Shown: positions 51,409-60,503 of the stretch, one piece after another | How positions within the stretch are numbered: position 1 is the stretch's first letter | Layout: every line of letters starts with the position of its first letter | From: Chitinophaga oryziterrae | Lineage (GTDB): Bacteria > Bacteroidota > Bacteroidia > Chitinophagales > Chitinophagaceae | Assembly (NCBI RefSeq): GCF_009758125.1 | Contig: NZ_WRXO01000004.1 | Span: forward strand, 186,001 to 250,000 | Direction of reading: 5' to 3' | DNA: 64,000 nucleotides | The notes under the pieces: generated by a model | What the model was told of the DNA's origin: nothing | Database searches by the model: none | What the model saw: only the letters and a program-made list of their open reading frames with translations | Made by a program: the position numbers and the translations under genes

Positions 51409-53001
51409 ATGAAGCCAATTTTAAGTGCAGTTAATTTAGCTGTGTTGAATAACTATGCCAGGACAGCTCTTAAAGTTATTCTCCTGTTATTTTTATTATT
51501 TACCTATCATCATTATTTGGATGCACAGGATATTAAGTTGGAGAACCCTTCATTCGAAGGGAAAGCTCAAACATCTAATGTCCCTGCTCCTTGGTACTTA
51601 TATAGTAAGTCTCCTGATACCCAGCCAGGTTTTGCAGGTGTTTCTTTAAAACCTTCTGATGGGAAAACTTATATTGGCGGAATATATAACGCGAGCTGGC
51701 CGGAGAAATTTGCCCTTGATATAGAGGTCGGTCTGAAAGCCGGAAAGATGTATGTTTTATCTTTTGATTTGGCTTATCCCCCTTATTATACTAAAGATAT
51801 ATGTAATGGTTCATTTGCCATATATGGAAGTAATAAAGGTGAGATACCGGATACTTTGTGGAAGTCAGGAGAATTTTATCATACTGACTGGAAAAGATAT
51901 ACAGCTGTTATTACTCCTACGAAAGCATATAAGCAAATTATTCTCGGTCCGTATATAGATGTAAAGTGTAAAAGCAGTGTTTTTTCTGGTGTGTTAGTCG
52001 ATAATCTTTCAGCTTCCATCCGTGAGATCCCTCAGCTTGTAATATCTGTTCAAAATACCTGTAAAGCTGCCAGTACTGGTGATGCTATTGTTAGGGTGGT
52101 TGATAGTATAGGGCCATATACATATGAATGGCAGCCTGGTGGACAAACATCTAACAGGGTTGCTAATCTCGCTGCCGGAAGTTATGAAGTAACAGTTACA
52201 GCTGCTAATGGTACCAGTACCAAAAGTGAGGTTGTTGTAGGTGAATATGAACTCAAGGCTAGTGCGGCAATCACGAATGATGATTGTTATGGAGGAAGGA
52301 GTGCCAGGATATCATTGGATGCAACAGGTGGTATACAGCCATATAGCTTCAGCATCGATAATGGCACATCTTTTCAGCAATCCTCCATTTTTAATAATTT
52401 ATCTGCAGGCGTATATAGTGCTATCATTAAGGATTCTTATAACTGCACTTTGAATATTGATAGTCTTTATATTAGTGCGCCTTCCGCTTTGTCGGTAATA
52501 TCTGCATCCACCAGACCAGTCTCTTGCAGTGATGTGAAAAATGGTGAGATAATCCTCGTCGCTGCCGGTGGCACTCGTCCTTACACATACAGCATATCAG
52601 GGTATATGTTTCAGTCAGACAGCATTATTCGTCATCTAAATGAAGGGGAGTATCATTATCGTATAACAGATAGTCATGAATGTATAGTAGAAGGCGATGT
52701 AGAGATCTCTAAAGAATGGCGTGACTGTGCAGTATTTGTCCCCAATGCTTTTAGTCCCAATGGGGATGGAGTTAACGATATATTCAAGGCAAAAATACAG
52801 GACGATATTAGTGATTTCCGAATGGCAGTATATGGTCGTTGGGGACAATTGGTATTTGAAACTCATGATCCCCGATGGGGATGGGACGGATACCAGAAAG
52901 GTATTGGCCTACCTGTAGGCAGCTACCTATGGGTAATTACCTACACAGATAGTAAGAAACAACAGATGAAACAACAGGGCACATTATTATTATTAAAGTA
53001 A
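51409..53001 (+). CDS. Cell-surface protein with SprB repeats and T9SS type B sorting domain
   Basis: 530 residues. Signal segment near residues 18-40. Residues about 42-205 resemble a carbohydrate-binding beta-sandwich (LENPSFEGKAQ, VLVDNLSASI). Residues about 210-445 contain three SprB-type repeats (GDAIVRVVDSIGPYTYEWQPGG, GGIQPYSFSID, GGTRPYTYSIS). Residues about 447-530 are the gliding-motility C-terminal domain (VPNAFSPNGDGVNDIF, WDGYQKGIGLPVGSYLWVITY), which directs T9SS export. It may hold the polysaccharide at the surface or bind other glycans. Confidence 0.92.
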   Translation: MKPILSAVNLAVLNNYARTALKVILLLFLLFTYHHYLDAQDIKLENPSFEGKAQTSNVPAPWYLYSKSPDTQPGFAGVSLKPSDGKTYIGGIYNASWPEKFALDIEVGLKAGKMYVLSFDLAYPPYYTKDICNGSFAIYGSNKGEIPDTLWKSGEFYHTDWKRYTAVITPTKAYKQIILGPYIDVKCKSSVFSGVLVDNLSASIREIPQLVISVQNTCKAASTGDAIVRVVDSIGPYTYEWQPGGQTSNRVANLAAGSYEVTVTAANGTSTKSEVVVGEYELKASAAITNDDCYGGRSARISLDATGGIQPYSFSIDNGTSFQQSSIFNNLSAGVYSAIIKDSYNCTLNIDSLYISAPSALSVISASTRPVSCSDVKNGEIILVAAGGTRPYTYSISGYMFQSDSIIRHLNEGEYHYRITDSHECIVEGDVEISKEWRDCAVFVPNAFSPNGDGVNDIFKAKIQDDISDFRMAVYGRWGQLVFETHDPRWGWDGYQKGIGLPVGSYLWVITYTDSKKQQMKQQGTLLLLK

Positions 53002-53169
53002 GATAGACTTAATACGATAGGCATCTTTTCAAGATTTAAATACTGATCTTTTTTTAAACTATTTTATTCGTCGGGATGTTTATTTTAGGAATGAGATTTG
53101 CGTACGGGTTTGTAATTATACAATATTCGTATTATTGTAATCGAATACTCTCGTTACTAAATAAACAAA

Positions 53170-54369
53170 ATGAAGGATCAGCTACCCTTTTTGAACCTCA
53201 GAAGAATTACTTCTAATGGGATGTATGTCCCCGAAATTGATGGATTGCGATTCATAGCAATAACCAGCGTTGTTATTTTTCATATGAATGGATTTTGGAT
53301 TGCAAAGATGGAGGAGATAAATAGTGTGTCTGTGTCTAATACTTTGCTTTCAATCTGGAATTCATTAGCAGGTACCGGAAGGATCGGTGTAGAATTATTT
53401 TTTGTAATAAGTGGATATATCTTAGGATTGCCTTTTGCAAATAAATACTTGGGAAGTGGTAAAGATGTACGCTTGAAAAATTATTACAAAAGAAGAATTA
53501 CCCGGTTGGAACCTCCGTATATAATTATTATGGTTATTCTTTTTTTTGTATATGTTTATGTTGTTCATAAATATACGTTCTCCCAACTTTTGCCAAGTCT
53601 GCTGGCATCTCTAACATATACGCATAATTTTTTCTACGGCAGAGGGATCTTACCTCTGATAAATTCAGTAGCATGGAGCCTTGAAATAGAAGTACAGTTT
53701 TATTTATTAGCTCCATTACTTGCAAAAGTATTTCTGCTTTCGAAAGAAAAAAGGAGAATGGTATTGATACTCGCATCATTTGCAGTGATTATATTTCAAG
53801 GTTTACACACGTTTCCTTTGAGATCGATTATAGATTATTTGCAATTTTTTTTAATTGGCCTTTTATTTGCAGATTTTAAAGTCACAAATGATGTGGGAAA
53901 GAAGTTAAAGGTGGTGTGGGTAATGCTCATAGGATCTGTATCTTTTAGTATGATTTTTTTTACATATGCATATAATGATAACCCAGCAAATATTCTTTTC
54001 AGCAGCCTGCTATTTATCTGGATCGCTATCTTCAACTACATGTGTATGTTCCAGAATTACATGAAAGGTTTTCTGTCAAGTAATATTATTTCAATTACAG
54101 GAGGAATGTGTTATTCTATATACCTGATTCATTATGCGCTTATATCTCTTGTTGGTAATCAATATCTGCATCACTTGTTTTTTAAATCTTATTACTTAAA
54201 CCTGGTCATATATTATGCGTTGCTGATTACGTTTATTATGATAGTATCCTCTATGTTTTTTGTTTTAGTGGAGCGTCCATGTATGAATAAGGATTGGCCC
54301 GTAATATTCTTGAATAATATAAAAGAGCGTTGCAAAACAGTAACAGGTGTATTAAGAGTTGGAAAATAA
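53170..54369 (+). CDS. Membrane acyltransferase (Acyl_transf_3, OafA-like)
   Basis: 399 residues, ten or more hydrophobic segments. EIDGLRFIAITSVVIFHMNGFW carries the conserved His; GRIGVELFFVISGYIL and YYKRRITRLEPPYIIIM are family marks. Transfers acyl groups (often acetyl) to surface sugars across the inner membrane. No C-terminal SGNH domain. Followed by degraded gene fragments. Confidence 0.92.
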   Translation: MKDQLPFLNLRRITSNGMYVPEIDGLRFIAITSVVIFHMNGFWIAKMEEINSVSVSNTLLSIWNSLAGTGRIGVELFFVISGYILGLPFANKYLGSGKDVRLKNYYKRRITRLEPPYIIIMVILFFVYVYVVHKYTFSQLLPSLLASLTYTHNFFYGRGILPLINSVAWSLEIEVQFYLLAPLLAKVFLLSKEKRRMVLILASFAVIIFQGLHTFPLRSIIDYLQFFLIGLLFADFKVTNDVGKKLKVVWVMLIGSVSFSMIFFTYAYNDNPANILFSSLLFIWIAIFNYMCMFQNYMKGFLSSNIISITGGMCYSIYLIHYALISLVGNQYLHHLFFKSYYLNLVIYYALLITFIMIVSSMFFVLVERPCMNKDWPVIFLNNIKERCKTVTGVLRVGK

Positions 54370-54374
54370 TTCTG

Positions 54375-54640
54375 ATGGCTGGAAGAAATCTAAAGGTCTT
54401 TATTCTAAGTAAATGGTCTTATCCGGAGCGGGATTTAAAAAGCACTTACCTTTGCCAAAGCCTTGCAACAAAGAGAGCATACAGCCCGGATTCTGACCGG
54501 ATTCCCCATTTATCCAGGAGGTAAAGTGTATGAAGGGTATAGTGACCGGATACGCGTAAAAGTTACGCGAATGCTCAATAATACCTGTTTACGAAAGATG
54601 ATTGGGGCTTATATGAATGTTTGCTACAAACAGGTGAATC
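54375..54640 (+). pseudogene. Fragmented GT4 (WcaI-like) glycosyltransferase
   Basis: An ATG at 54375 opens LKVFILSKWSYPERDL and STYLCQSL, a glycosyltransferase start, but the frame shifts near 54460. The other frame continues as HTARILTGFPIYPGGKVYEGY, the expected next segment, then degenerates. The catalytic donor domain is missing. Confidence 0.65.
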
Positions 54641-54643
54641 ATA

Positions 54644-54879
54644 GAAGATCCGGGGTTACGCAAGCCCGATCATTTCTTAGACGCTGCAGGTAAAACTGCC
54701 ATAGATTCCATTGGTCAGATCCTGATAAAGATAGACCCTTAGTTGATCTTATCAGTGATATTGAAGTGGCTGATTATTCCATTCCGAATGTTTCTGATAA
54801 AGTAATAAGGATCATTACTTCATATGCAGATTATATAAGCGTGTTGTCTGGAATGAATTTCTGTAAAAAATTAAATTAA
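54644..54879 (+). pseudogene. Degraded second copy of fnlC
   Basis: EDPGLRKPDHFLDAAGKTA and then IDSIGQILIKIDP-stop match residues of intact FnlC (EDLGLRKPDYFLEAAGKTA, ETIGQILIKIDP). After the stop, VDLISDI matches IVDHISDIN, and VADYSIPNVSDKVIRIITSY matches VSDYSMPNVSDKVVRIIISY near the intact C-terminus. At least two internal deletions (about 55 and 230 residues) have occurred. It shows a former second epimerase gene at this position. Confidence 0.88.
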
Positions 54880-54887
54880 AAGGAATA

Positions 54888-56135
54888 ATGGCAAGAATAC
54901 TGATTCATTCTATTGTCTTTAAGCCGGATGGCGTCTCCACCGCTTATTTATATGCAGACCTGGTTTCTGAATTGAAAAAACTGGGACATGAAATAGTTGT
55001 ACTTACCTCTACTCCGCATTATAACAAGGTGGCAACAAAAGTTGAAACACAGCCGTTAACTAAGCGAAAAGGCGGCTTATATTATACGAGTACATACGAT
55101 GGGATAAAGGTATACCATATTCCTATGGTAAAAGCCCGTGGAACATTACGTCGTATAGTGGATTTCGTAAAATTCCATGTTTACGCTGTTTTAATAGGAG
55201 GGGCAATGAAAAATATTGATATTGTACTTTCGCCTTCACCTCCGTTAACAATCGGTATTGTAGGCTATATTATTGCAAAATTGAAGGGCGGAAAAGCCAT
55301 TTATAACGTACAGGAAATCTATCCGGATTTTATCATCAATCAGGGGGGAGTCAAGAACCGTTTTATAATCAATATTTTAAAGGCGATCGAAAGATTTATT
55401 TACGATAGGAGTGTTGCGGTTGTTACGATCGATAGTAAGTTCTCTGATATTATACGCCCACGTTTTAAAGATCAGAATAAGTTGTCTGTCATCCCTAATT
55501 TTGTGGATACGCAATTGTATATTCCGGGGAAAAGAAAAAATTCTTTTTCTTCTCAATATCACCTGGATGATAAATTTGTAGTGGCTTATGCTGGCAATAT
55601 TGGGTTTGCACAAAATTGGAATCCGGTAATTCAGGCAGCAAGGCAACTTGCAGGCAAACCAATCTTGTTCCTGATCATAGGTGATGGTAACCGAAAGGAA
55701 TGGTTAAAGTCTGAAATTAATCGATATAGTATTAAAAATATCCTTTTGCTGGATTATCAGCCGAGAGAATTGATGCCTGAAATAAATGCCAGTGCGGATA
55801 TTCATACTATCGTAATGACTCCTGAATTGGACGGTGACGGGTTTCCTTCCAAAATATATAATATCATGTCTTCAGCAAGGGCAGCCGTTGTAAGTACAGG
55901 CGCAAATTCGCCTCTAAGCAATCTGATGAAAAAGGCGGGTTATAATCGTACGGTACCGCTCGACGATAATGACCAATATACTGCTGCTATATTGAAAGCA
56001 TATGAAGAGCGACATCTTTTGGTAGAAGAAGGTTTGAAGGGACGACAGTTTATAGTGGATAATTATTCAAAGGAAATTGTAGCCGGTCAATATCATGATT
56101 TAATTACCCGGTTTTCTTCAAACAAACAGATATGA
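54888..56135 (+). CDS. WbuB/WcaI-type GT4 glycosyltransferase
   Basis: 415 residues. RILIHSIVFKPDGVSTAYLYADLVSELKKLGHEIVVLTSTPHYNK is the family start; KGGKAIYNVQEIYPDF, SVIPNFVDTQLYIPG, YAGNIGFAQNWNPVIQAA and GDGFPSKIYNIMSSARAAV complete it. WbuB-like enzymes transfer L-FucNAc in some O-antigens, consistent with the fnl genes. Overlaps the next gene by 4 bases. Confidence 0.88.
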   Translation: MARILIHSIVFKPDGVSTAYLYADLVSELKKLGHEIVVLTSTPHYNKVATKVETQPLTKRKGGLYYTSTYDGIKVYHIPMVKARGTLRRIVDFVKFHVYAVLIGGAMKNIDIVLSPSPPLTIGIVGYIIAKLKGGKAIYNVQEIYPDFIINQGGVKNRFIINILKAIERFIYDRSVAVVTIDSKFSDIIRPRFKDQNKLSVIPNFVDTQLYIPGKRKNSFSSQYHLDDKFVVAYAGNIGFAQNWNPVIQAARQLAGKPILFLIIGDGNRKEWLKSEINRYSIKNILLLDYQPRELMPEINASADIHTIVMTPELDGDGFPSKIYNIMSSARAAVVSTGANSPLSNLMKKAGYNRTVPLDDNDQYTAAILKAYEERHLLVEEGLKGRQFIVDNYSKEIVAGQYHDLITRFSSNKQI

Positions 56136-57061
56136 ACACATTGCTAACCGGTGCAAGCGGATTTGTAGGTAAGAATCTATCTGCATACCTACTGTCTGAA
56201 GGAATGAGTATTACTGAAGTTACACGGCAATCAGCCGGTAATAATGCAATAACCTGGGAGGATATCCGACAGAATGTGACGGATAAAACAGCATACGACG
56301 TATATATTCATCTGGCAGGAAAGGCACATGACCTGAAAAATGTGAGTGCCCCTGAAGAATATTTCCTTATAAATACTGAGCTTACGAAGCAATTATTTAA
56401 GCACTTTCTTTCAAGTGGTGCAAAGGATTTTATTTATTTCAGTAGTGTGAAAGCCGCCGCTGACGCAGTAGATAACATCCTGGATGAAGAGTTGGTTCCT
56501 AACCCACAAACACCTTACGGATTATCTAAACTTAGAGCGGAAGAATACTTGTTATCTCAACCTTTACCAACTGATAAACGATTGGTCATTTTACGTCCTT
56601 GTATGATCCATGGTCCGGGAAATAAAGGAAATCTCAACCTGTTATACGGTTTTATTAAAAGAGGGATTCCTTATCCATTGGCTGCATTTGATAATAGACG
56701 TTCTTTTCTGGGAATAGATAATCTCTTGTTTGTAATAAGAGAAATAATTAGAAATAAGGATATTCCATCTGGAATATACAATGTAGCGGATGATGAGGGG
56801 CTCTCTACTAAGCAATTGGTAAAGCTGATAGCACGCGCGATGAATCGTTCTGCAAGAGTATGGTATATTCCAAAGGGCTTGTTGATAGCAATGGCTAAGA
56901 TTGGCGATATTGGCAGGTTGCCTTTAAATTCTCATAGATTGCAAAAACTGACAGAAAGTTACATGGTATCCAATGGAAAATTAAAACGTGTTTTAAAAGT
57001 TGACAGGCTTCCTTTTAGTGTAGAAGAAGGGTTGTCGAATACAATTAAGAGTTTTGGTTAA
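56132..57061 (+). CDS. SDR 4-reductase/epimerase (WbpV/WreQ-like)
   Basis: 309 residues. GASGFVGKNL near the N-terminus, DVYIHLAGKAHDLK, YFSSVKAAAD and YGLSKLRAEEYL with the catalytic Tyr-Lys, VILRPCMIHGPGNKGNLNLLYGFI. These match reductases that turn UDP-4-keto-6-deoxy-GlcNAc into UDP-QuiNAc (or FucNAc). Its substrate could come from the CapD-like dehydratase at the start of the locus. Starts within the stop of the WbuB-like gene. Confidence 0.85.
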   Translation: MNTLLTGASGFVGKNLSAYLLSEGMSITEVTRQSAGNNAITWEDIRQNVTDKTAYDVYIHLAGKAHDLKNVSAPEEYFLINTELTKQLFKHFLSSGAKDFIYFSSVKAAADAVDNILDEELVPNPQTPYGLSKLRAEEYLLSQPLPTDKRLVILRPCMIHGPGNKGNLNLLYGFIKRGIPYPLAAFDNRRSFLGIDNLLFVIREIIRNKDIPSGIYNVADDEGLSTKQLVKLIARAMNRSARVWYIPKGLLIAMAKIGDIGRLPLNSHRLQKLTESYMVSNGKLKRVLKVDRLPFSVEEGLSNTIKSFG

Positions 57062-57248
57062 AGAGGTACTCTTAGTAGAACCCTAAATTAGTATATTATA
57101 ATATGTTACTGGCGAATCAAATTTTTACAAATGTAAACCTGTCTCCGAATTATAGCGAAATGAGACAATTACATTACAAATACTTAATATAGAGACTTTA
57201 GTTACTCTATTTATTACTGTACTAATATTTTAAAACTATGAATTTAGA

Positions 57249-57938
57249 ATGAATGATTCAATAATTCTTTCCGTTACAGCTCATCCGGATGACGAAGTTT
57301 TAGGCTTTGGAGCGAGTGCCGCCAAATTTGCATCAAATGGAAGCAAGGTATATAATTGTATACTGTCTGGAGATGTAGATGCAAGAAGACATAGACCAGA
57401 TTTGACAGAATTATATAATGATGCTTGTAAGGCACAGTATATATTAGGATGTGAACCTCCTATTCTAGGTACATTTCCCAATATAAAGTTTAACACAGTT
57501 CCTCATTTGGAAATGGTGCAATTTATTGAGAAAGTAATTGAAGAGGTACAGCCAGATTATATCTTTACGCATCATCCTTATGATCTGAATAATGATCATT
57601 ACCATGTTTCAAAAGCATGTCAGGCTGCTTCCCGGCTTTTTCAGAGAAAACCTGTAAAAAGGATCAAAGGATTGTATTTTATGGAAGTTCTTTCTTCAAC
57701 TGATTGGTCATTCCCTGTAGATGGAAATAATTTTCAACCCAATGCATTTGTTGAAATTGGGCAGGATTTTCTTGCAAAAAAACTGAAAGCATTGGAGGCA
57801 TATAGAGGTGTAATGAGGCCTTATCCACATCCTAGGTCTGTAGAGGTAGTAAAAGGTATTGCTGCATATCGTGGGGGGCAATCAGGAACTAATTATGCAG
57901 AGGCCTTTCAGTGTGTATTTCAATTGTTAGATATTTGA
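57249..57938 (+). CDS. PIG-L family deacetylase
   Basis: 229 residues. AHPDDE (residues 11-16) and FTHHPYDLNNDHYHV carry the zinc ligands and catalytic Asp of the PIG-L/LmbE family. Members remove N-acetyl groups from sugars. It precedes the initiating transferase (4-base gap) and an N-formyltransferase, suggesting that a deacetylated amine is formed and then re-acylated. Upstream 187 bases are non-coding and AT-rich, so a promoter may lie there. Confidence 0.9.
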   Translation: MNDSIILSVTAHPDDEVLGFGASAAKFASNGSKVYNCILSGDVDARRHRPDLTELYNDACKAQYILGCEPPILGTFPNIKFNTVPHLEMVQFIEKVIEEVQPDYIFTHHPYDLNNDHYHVSKACQAASRLFQRKPVKRIKGLYFMEVLSSTDWSFPVDGNNFQPNAFVEIGQDFLAKKLKALEAYRGVMRPYPHPRSVEVVKGIAAYRGGQSGTNYAEAFQCVFQLLDI

Positions 57939-57942
57939 TTTT

Positions 57943-58509
57943 ATGTATAGGAGTTTTATTAAAAGAAGTATCGATATTTCTATTACAATTTTAGCCTTAA
58001 TTGGATTGTCTCCAATTATCCTGGTTTGTGGATTGATTATTTATTTTCAGGATTTTGGTCCGATTGTGTTTAAACAGAAAAGGGTCGGTAAAAATGGAAG
58101 GATTTTTTTATTCTTCAAGTTCAGAAGTATGCCGGTGAATACACCAAATGTTCAATCCAGGGAAACCGATAAATTGAAGATCACTCCTTTTGGGAAAATT
58201 ATTCGTCGTACCAATATTGATGAATTGCCCCAGCTATTTAATATCCTGAAAGGTGATATGAGTATAGTTGGGCCAAGACCACCGATTCCCTCTCAAACGA
58301 ATCTTATCGAAATGAGAAGAGAGAATGGGGCTTTAGATTGTCGGCCGGGTTTAACAGGATGGGCACAGGTAAATGCTTACGATTTTATGCCAGAAGAGCA
58401 AAAAGCCAGGTTTGACGGAGAGTATGCTGCTGATATTTCTATTAGTATGGATTTGAAAGTAATCTTGAAGACGTTTGTTTATCTTACCAAAAAACCGCCT
58501 ACTTATTAA
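57943..58509 (+). CDS. Initiating phosphosugar transferase (PglC-like)
   Basis: 188 residues, the short monotopic form. One N-terminal hydrophobic helix (SIDISITILALIGLSPIILVCGLII), then FKQKRVGKNGRIFLFFKFRSM, DELPQLFNILKGDMSIVGPRP and CRPGLTGWAQVN. It moves a phosphosugar (often QuiNAc-type) from UDP to undecaprenyl phosphate, starting repeat-unit assembly. Likely donor: product of the CapD-like dehydratase and 4-reductase. Confidence 0.93.
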   Translation: MYRSFIKRSIDISITILALIGLSPIILVCGLIIYFQDFGPIVFKQKRVGKNGRIFLFFKFRSMPVNTPNVQSRETDKLKITPFGKIIRRTNIDELPQLFNILKGDMSIVGPRPPIPSQTNLIEMRRENGALDCRPGLTGWAQVNAYDFMPEEQKARFDGEYAADISISMDLKVILKTFVYLTKKPPTY

Positions 58510-58520
58510 TTAATTAGATT

Positions 58521-59366
58521 ATGAAATTTGGATTTGTTACATGTGTACAATTGGGTCTTTCATGCATTGAAAGTATTTATCAGAGTGGGGGCAAATTGGA
58601 TCTGTTAATTACATTGCATGATAATAAAGCACGGCAGAAATCAGGCCGTATTTATCTTGATGATATTAGTAAGCGGGAAGACGTTGAACTTTTGAAGATT
58701 AATCATGTTAATGATATAGAAGTTATTGATGCTGTCCGAAAACATGATATTGACTGGTTATTTATAATTGGATGGTCACAAATTGCTTCGTATGATTTAT
58801 TAAAAGCTCCAAAAAATGGATGTATTGGTATGCATCCGACTTTATTACCTGTTGGTCGTGGGAGAGCTTCCATTCCCTGGGCCATTATGAAGAATCTTCA
58901 GGAAACAGGAGTTACCATGTTTAAAATGGATAAAGGTGTAGATACAGGAGATATTATAGGACAGGAGATTATCGATATTGATCAATCTGAAACAGCTACG
59001 AGCTTATATAAGAAAGTAAATGAAGCTCATGCGACATTAATAAAAAATATTTACCCGAAATTATTAGAAGGTACAATCAACTTGATGAAGCAGGATGAAT
59101 CCAAAGCTACTATTTGGGAGGGAAGGACGCCTGCAGATGGAGAGATGAAATATGAAATGAAAGTGGAAGAAGTTGATCGATTGGTAAGAGCTACAACAAA
59201 ACCATATCCGGGAGCTTTTATTATTTCGAATAATGTAAAGATCATTGTTTGGAGTGGGCGAATAAGGGAACGCAATCAGCCCGATAGTATAAAGTTGATA
59301 ATTAATTTTTCGAATGGAGATTTTTTGATAGATGAATTTGACATTGAGATATTAGACCAGGTGTGA
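58521..59366 (+). CDS. Sugar N-formyltransferase-like protein
   Basis: 281 residues. Formyltransferase core with GMHPTLLPVGRGRASIPWAI (His105) and MDKGVDTGDI (Asp141), plus a C-terminal Fmt_C-like domain (EVDRLVRATTKPYPGAFI). The catalytic Asn, normally two residues before His, is Gly103. Relatives use N10-formyltetrahydrofolate to formylate amino sugars. Last gene of the locus, 11 bases after the transferase gene. Confidence 0.85.
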   Translation: MKFGFVTCVQLGLSCIESIYQSGGKLDLLITLHDNKARQKSGRIYLDDISKREDVELLKINHVNDIEVIDAVRKHDIDWLFIIGWSQIASYDLLKAPKNGCIGMHPTLLPVGRGRASIPWAIMKNLQETGVTMFKMDKGVDTGDIIGQEIIDIDQSETATSLYKKVNEAHATLIKNIYPKLLEGTINLMKQDESKATIWEGRTPADGEMKYEMKVEEVDRLVRATTKPYPGAFIISNNVKIIVWSGRIRERNQPDSIKLIINFSNGDFLIDEFDIEILDQV

Positions 59367-59581
59367 AATTATTTATAATGGAGACACTGATATTTTCTTT
59401 GTTACTGATTAACTAATAATTGTTTAGCACGGTGATGTTATAAAAGCTTACGTCATCGTAAGGACTCCTAATCCTTACCGGTAATTTATATAACACGAAT
59501 AATAAATCACCGTTAACCAAGGGTTAACAACTTTGTACGTATCAATTTATTAATATTGCATAACAAACATTGTAAGGGTAG

Positions 59582-59623
59582 CCCCAGCTGCTCAATCGGA
59601 ATAAAAAAGATCAGCAGCTGGGG
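59582..59623. terminator. Strong GC-rich hairpin
   Basis: CCCCAGCTGCT (59582-59592) and AGCAGCTGGGG (59613-59623) form a perfect 11-base-pair stem with a 20-base A-rich loop, about 215 bases after the last locus gene. Confidence 0.7.
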
Positions 59624-59706
59624 TTAACAAACAATGGATGAAAGACCGGCTTTCCATTCATGGTTGGCCGTTTTTTTTTGCTTATTATTCAAACTTATTT
59701 ATAGCG

Positions 59707-59738
59707 AAACGCCGGATGGTCAGTACCATCCGGCGTTT
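59707..59738. terminator. Strong bidirectional terminator
   Basis: AAACGCCGGATGGT (59707-59720) and ACCATCCGGCGTTT (59725-59738) form a perfect 14-base-pair stem with a 4-base loop. It lies just after the end of the minus-strand acyltransferase fragment. Confidence 0.9.
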
Positions 59739-59742
59739 ATTA

Positions 59743-60090
59743 TTAAACGGCTATTAAAAGTTTTTGCCCGAAGTCACAACTGTCTTGAGGAATTAATATG
59801 TTAGCAGTGCTAACATTCCATGATTTGAAACCCGGATAAATATCGGGGCAGATTGCCTTAGCAGCGAACAGTGCTTCTGTTTTGTCTGCTATACCACCCA
59901 GGTGCAGATATTGCATGCCTAGTGATTTTCCAAATAAAGCGGTTTCAGCAATAATAATTTTAAAGGTGCATCCTGCAGACGGTTTTCATGTGTTGCTGCC
60001 AGGTGTAACTGCATGCTATCATTACAGAAGGTTAATAGTACGCCCGCCGCTATTACCGTACCACGGAAGGCCACAAGCAGGCTATCGAAC
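59743..60090 (-). pseudogene. Fragment of a FemAB/GNAT-like acyltransferase
   Basis: Minus strand reads FDSLLVAFRGTVIAAGVLL, LQLHLAATHEN-like text (SMQLHLAATHENRLQDAPLK), then a frameshift near 59945 and ALFGKSLGMQYLHLGG, matching FemAB-like proteins. After GG the sequence (KTEALFAAKAICPDIYPGF to LLIAV-stop) no longer fits that family. No start codon. A broken gene, possibly joined to another fragment. Confidence 0.6.
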
Positions 60091-60114
60091 CCGGCAGGGC
60101 GCATCATTGAGATG

Positions 60115-60503
60115 GCGGACGGGGGACTTGCCGGCATTAAGAGAAAGGAAAGAAGACATCCCGTTATTGCTCCGGTATTTTGCGGAGAAGGCGGCCAGTA
60201 AATATGGCAAAGCTGTTAAGCATATAGACCTTGTATCCATAGCTGCGCTTTTCTGCCACATCACCTACCATTACAATTACAGCGCCCGATCGTCAGCAGA
60301 TCAAGGCATCGGACACCTCTCCGCCGCCTTTGCTTTCTCTGGCAGATGCAGAACGGGAAGCAATTATCCGCGTACTGAAATATTGTAATGGCAGGATACG
60401 AGGCCCACATGGAGCAGCTGATATTTTAGACATAAAGCCAACTACGCTGGAAGCGAGAATGAAAAAACTGGGGATTGTAAAAGAACACATTATCTACCCA
60501 TAG
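60115..60503 (+). pseudogene. Remains of a sigma-54-dependent activator
   Basis: GDLPALRERKEDIPLLLRYF and ASKYGKAVKHID are the NtrC-type AAA+ segment after the R-finger. After a frame break near 60255, the C-terminus appears in another frame: SLADAEREAIIRVLKYCNGR, RGPHGAADILDIKPTTLEAR and KKLGIV, an HTH_8 (Fis-type) domain. The N-terminal sensor, Walker A and GAFTGA parts are missing. Its stop overlaps the convergent response regulator gene by 14 bases. Confidence 0.82.

Larger units (their letters stand above)
59367..59742. other. Non-coding end of the polysaccharide locus with several hairpins
   Basis: No gene. Contains overlapping small hairpins at 59447-59478 and two strong terminators (59582-59623 and 59707-59738). 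These separate the locus from the gene fragments to the right. Confidence 0.7.

Noticed and set aside
59882..60388. One continuous 168-codon plus-strand gene
   Set aside because: Only the segment from about 60115 is protein-like (AAA+); the front part is antisense to a FemAB-like fragment and the end is out of frame with the HTH_8 part.
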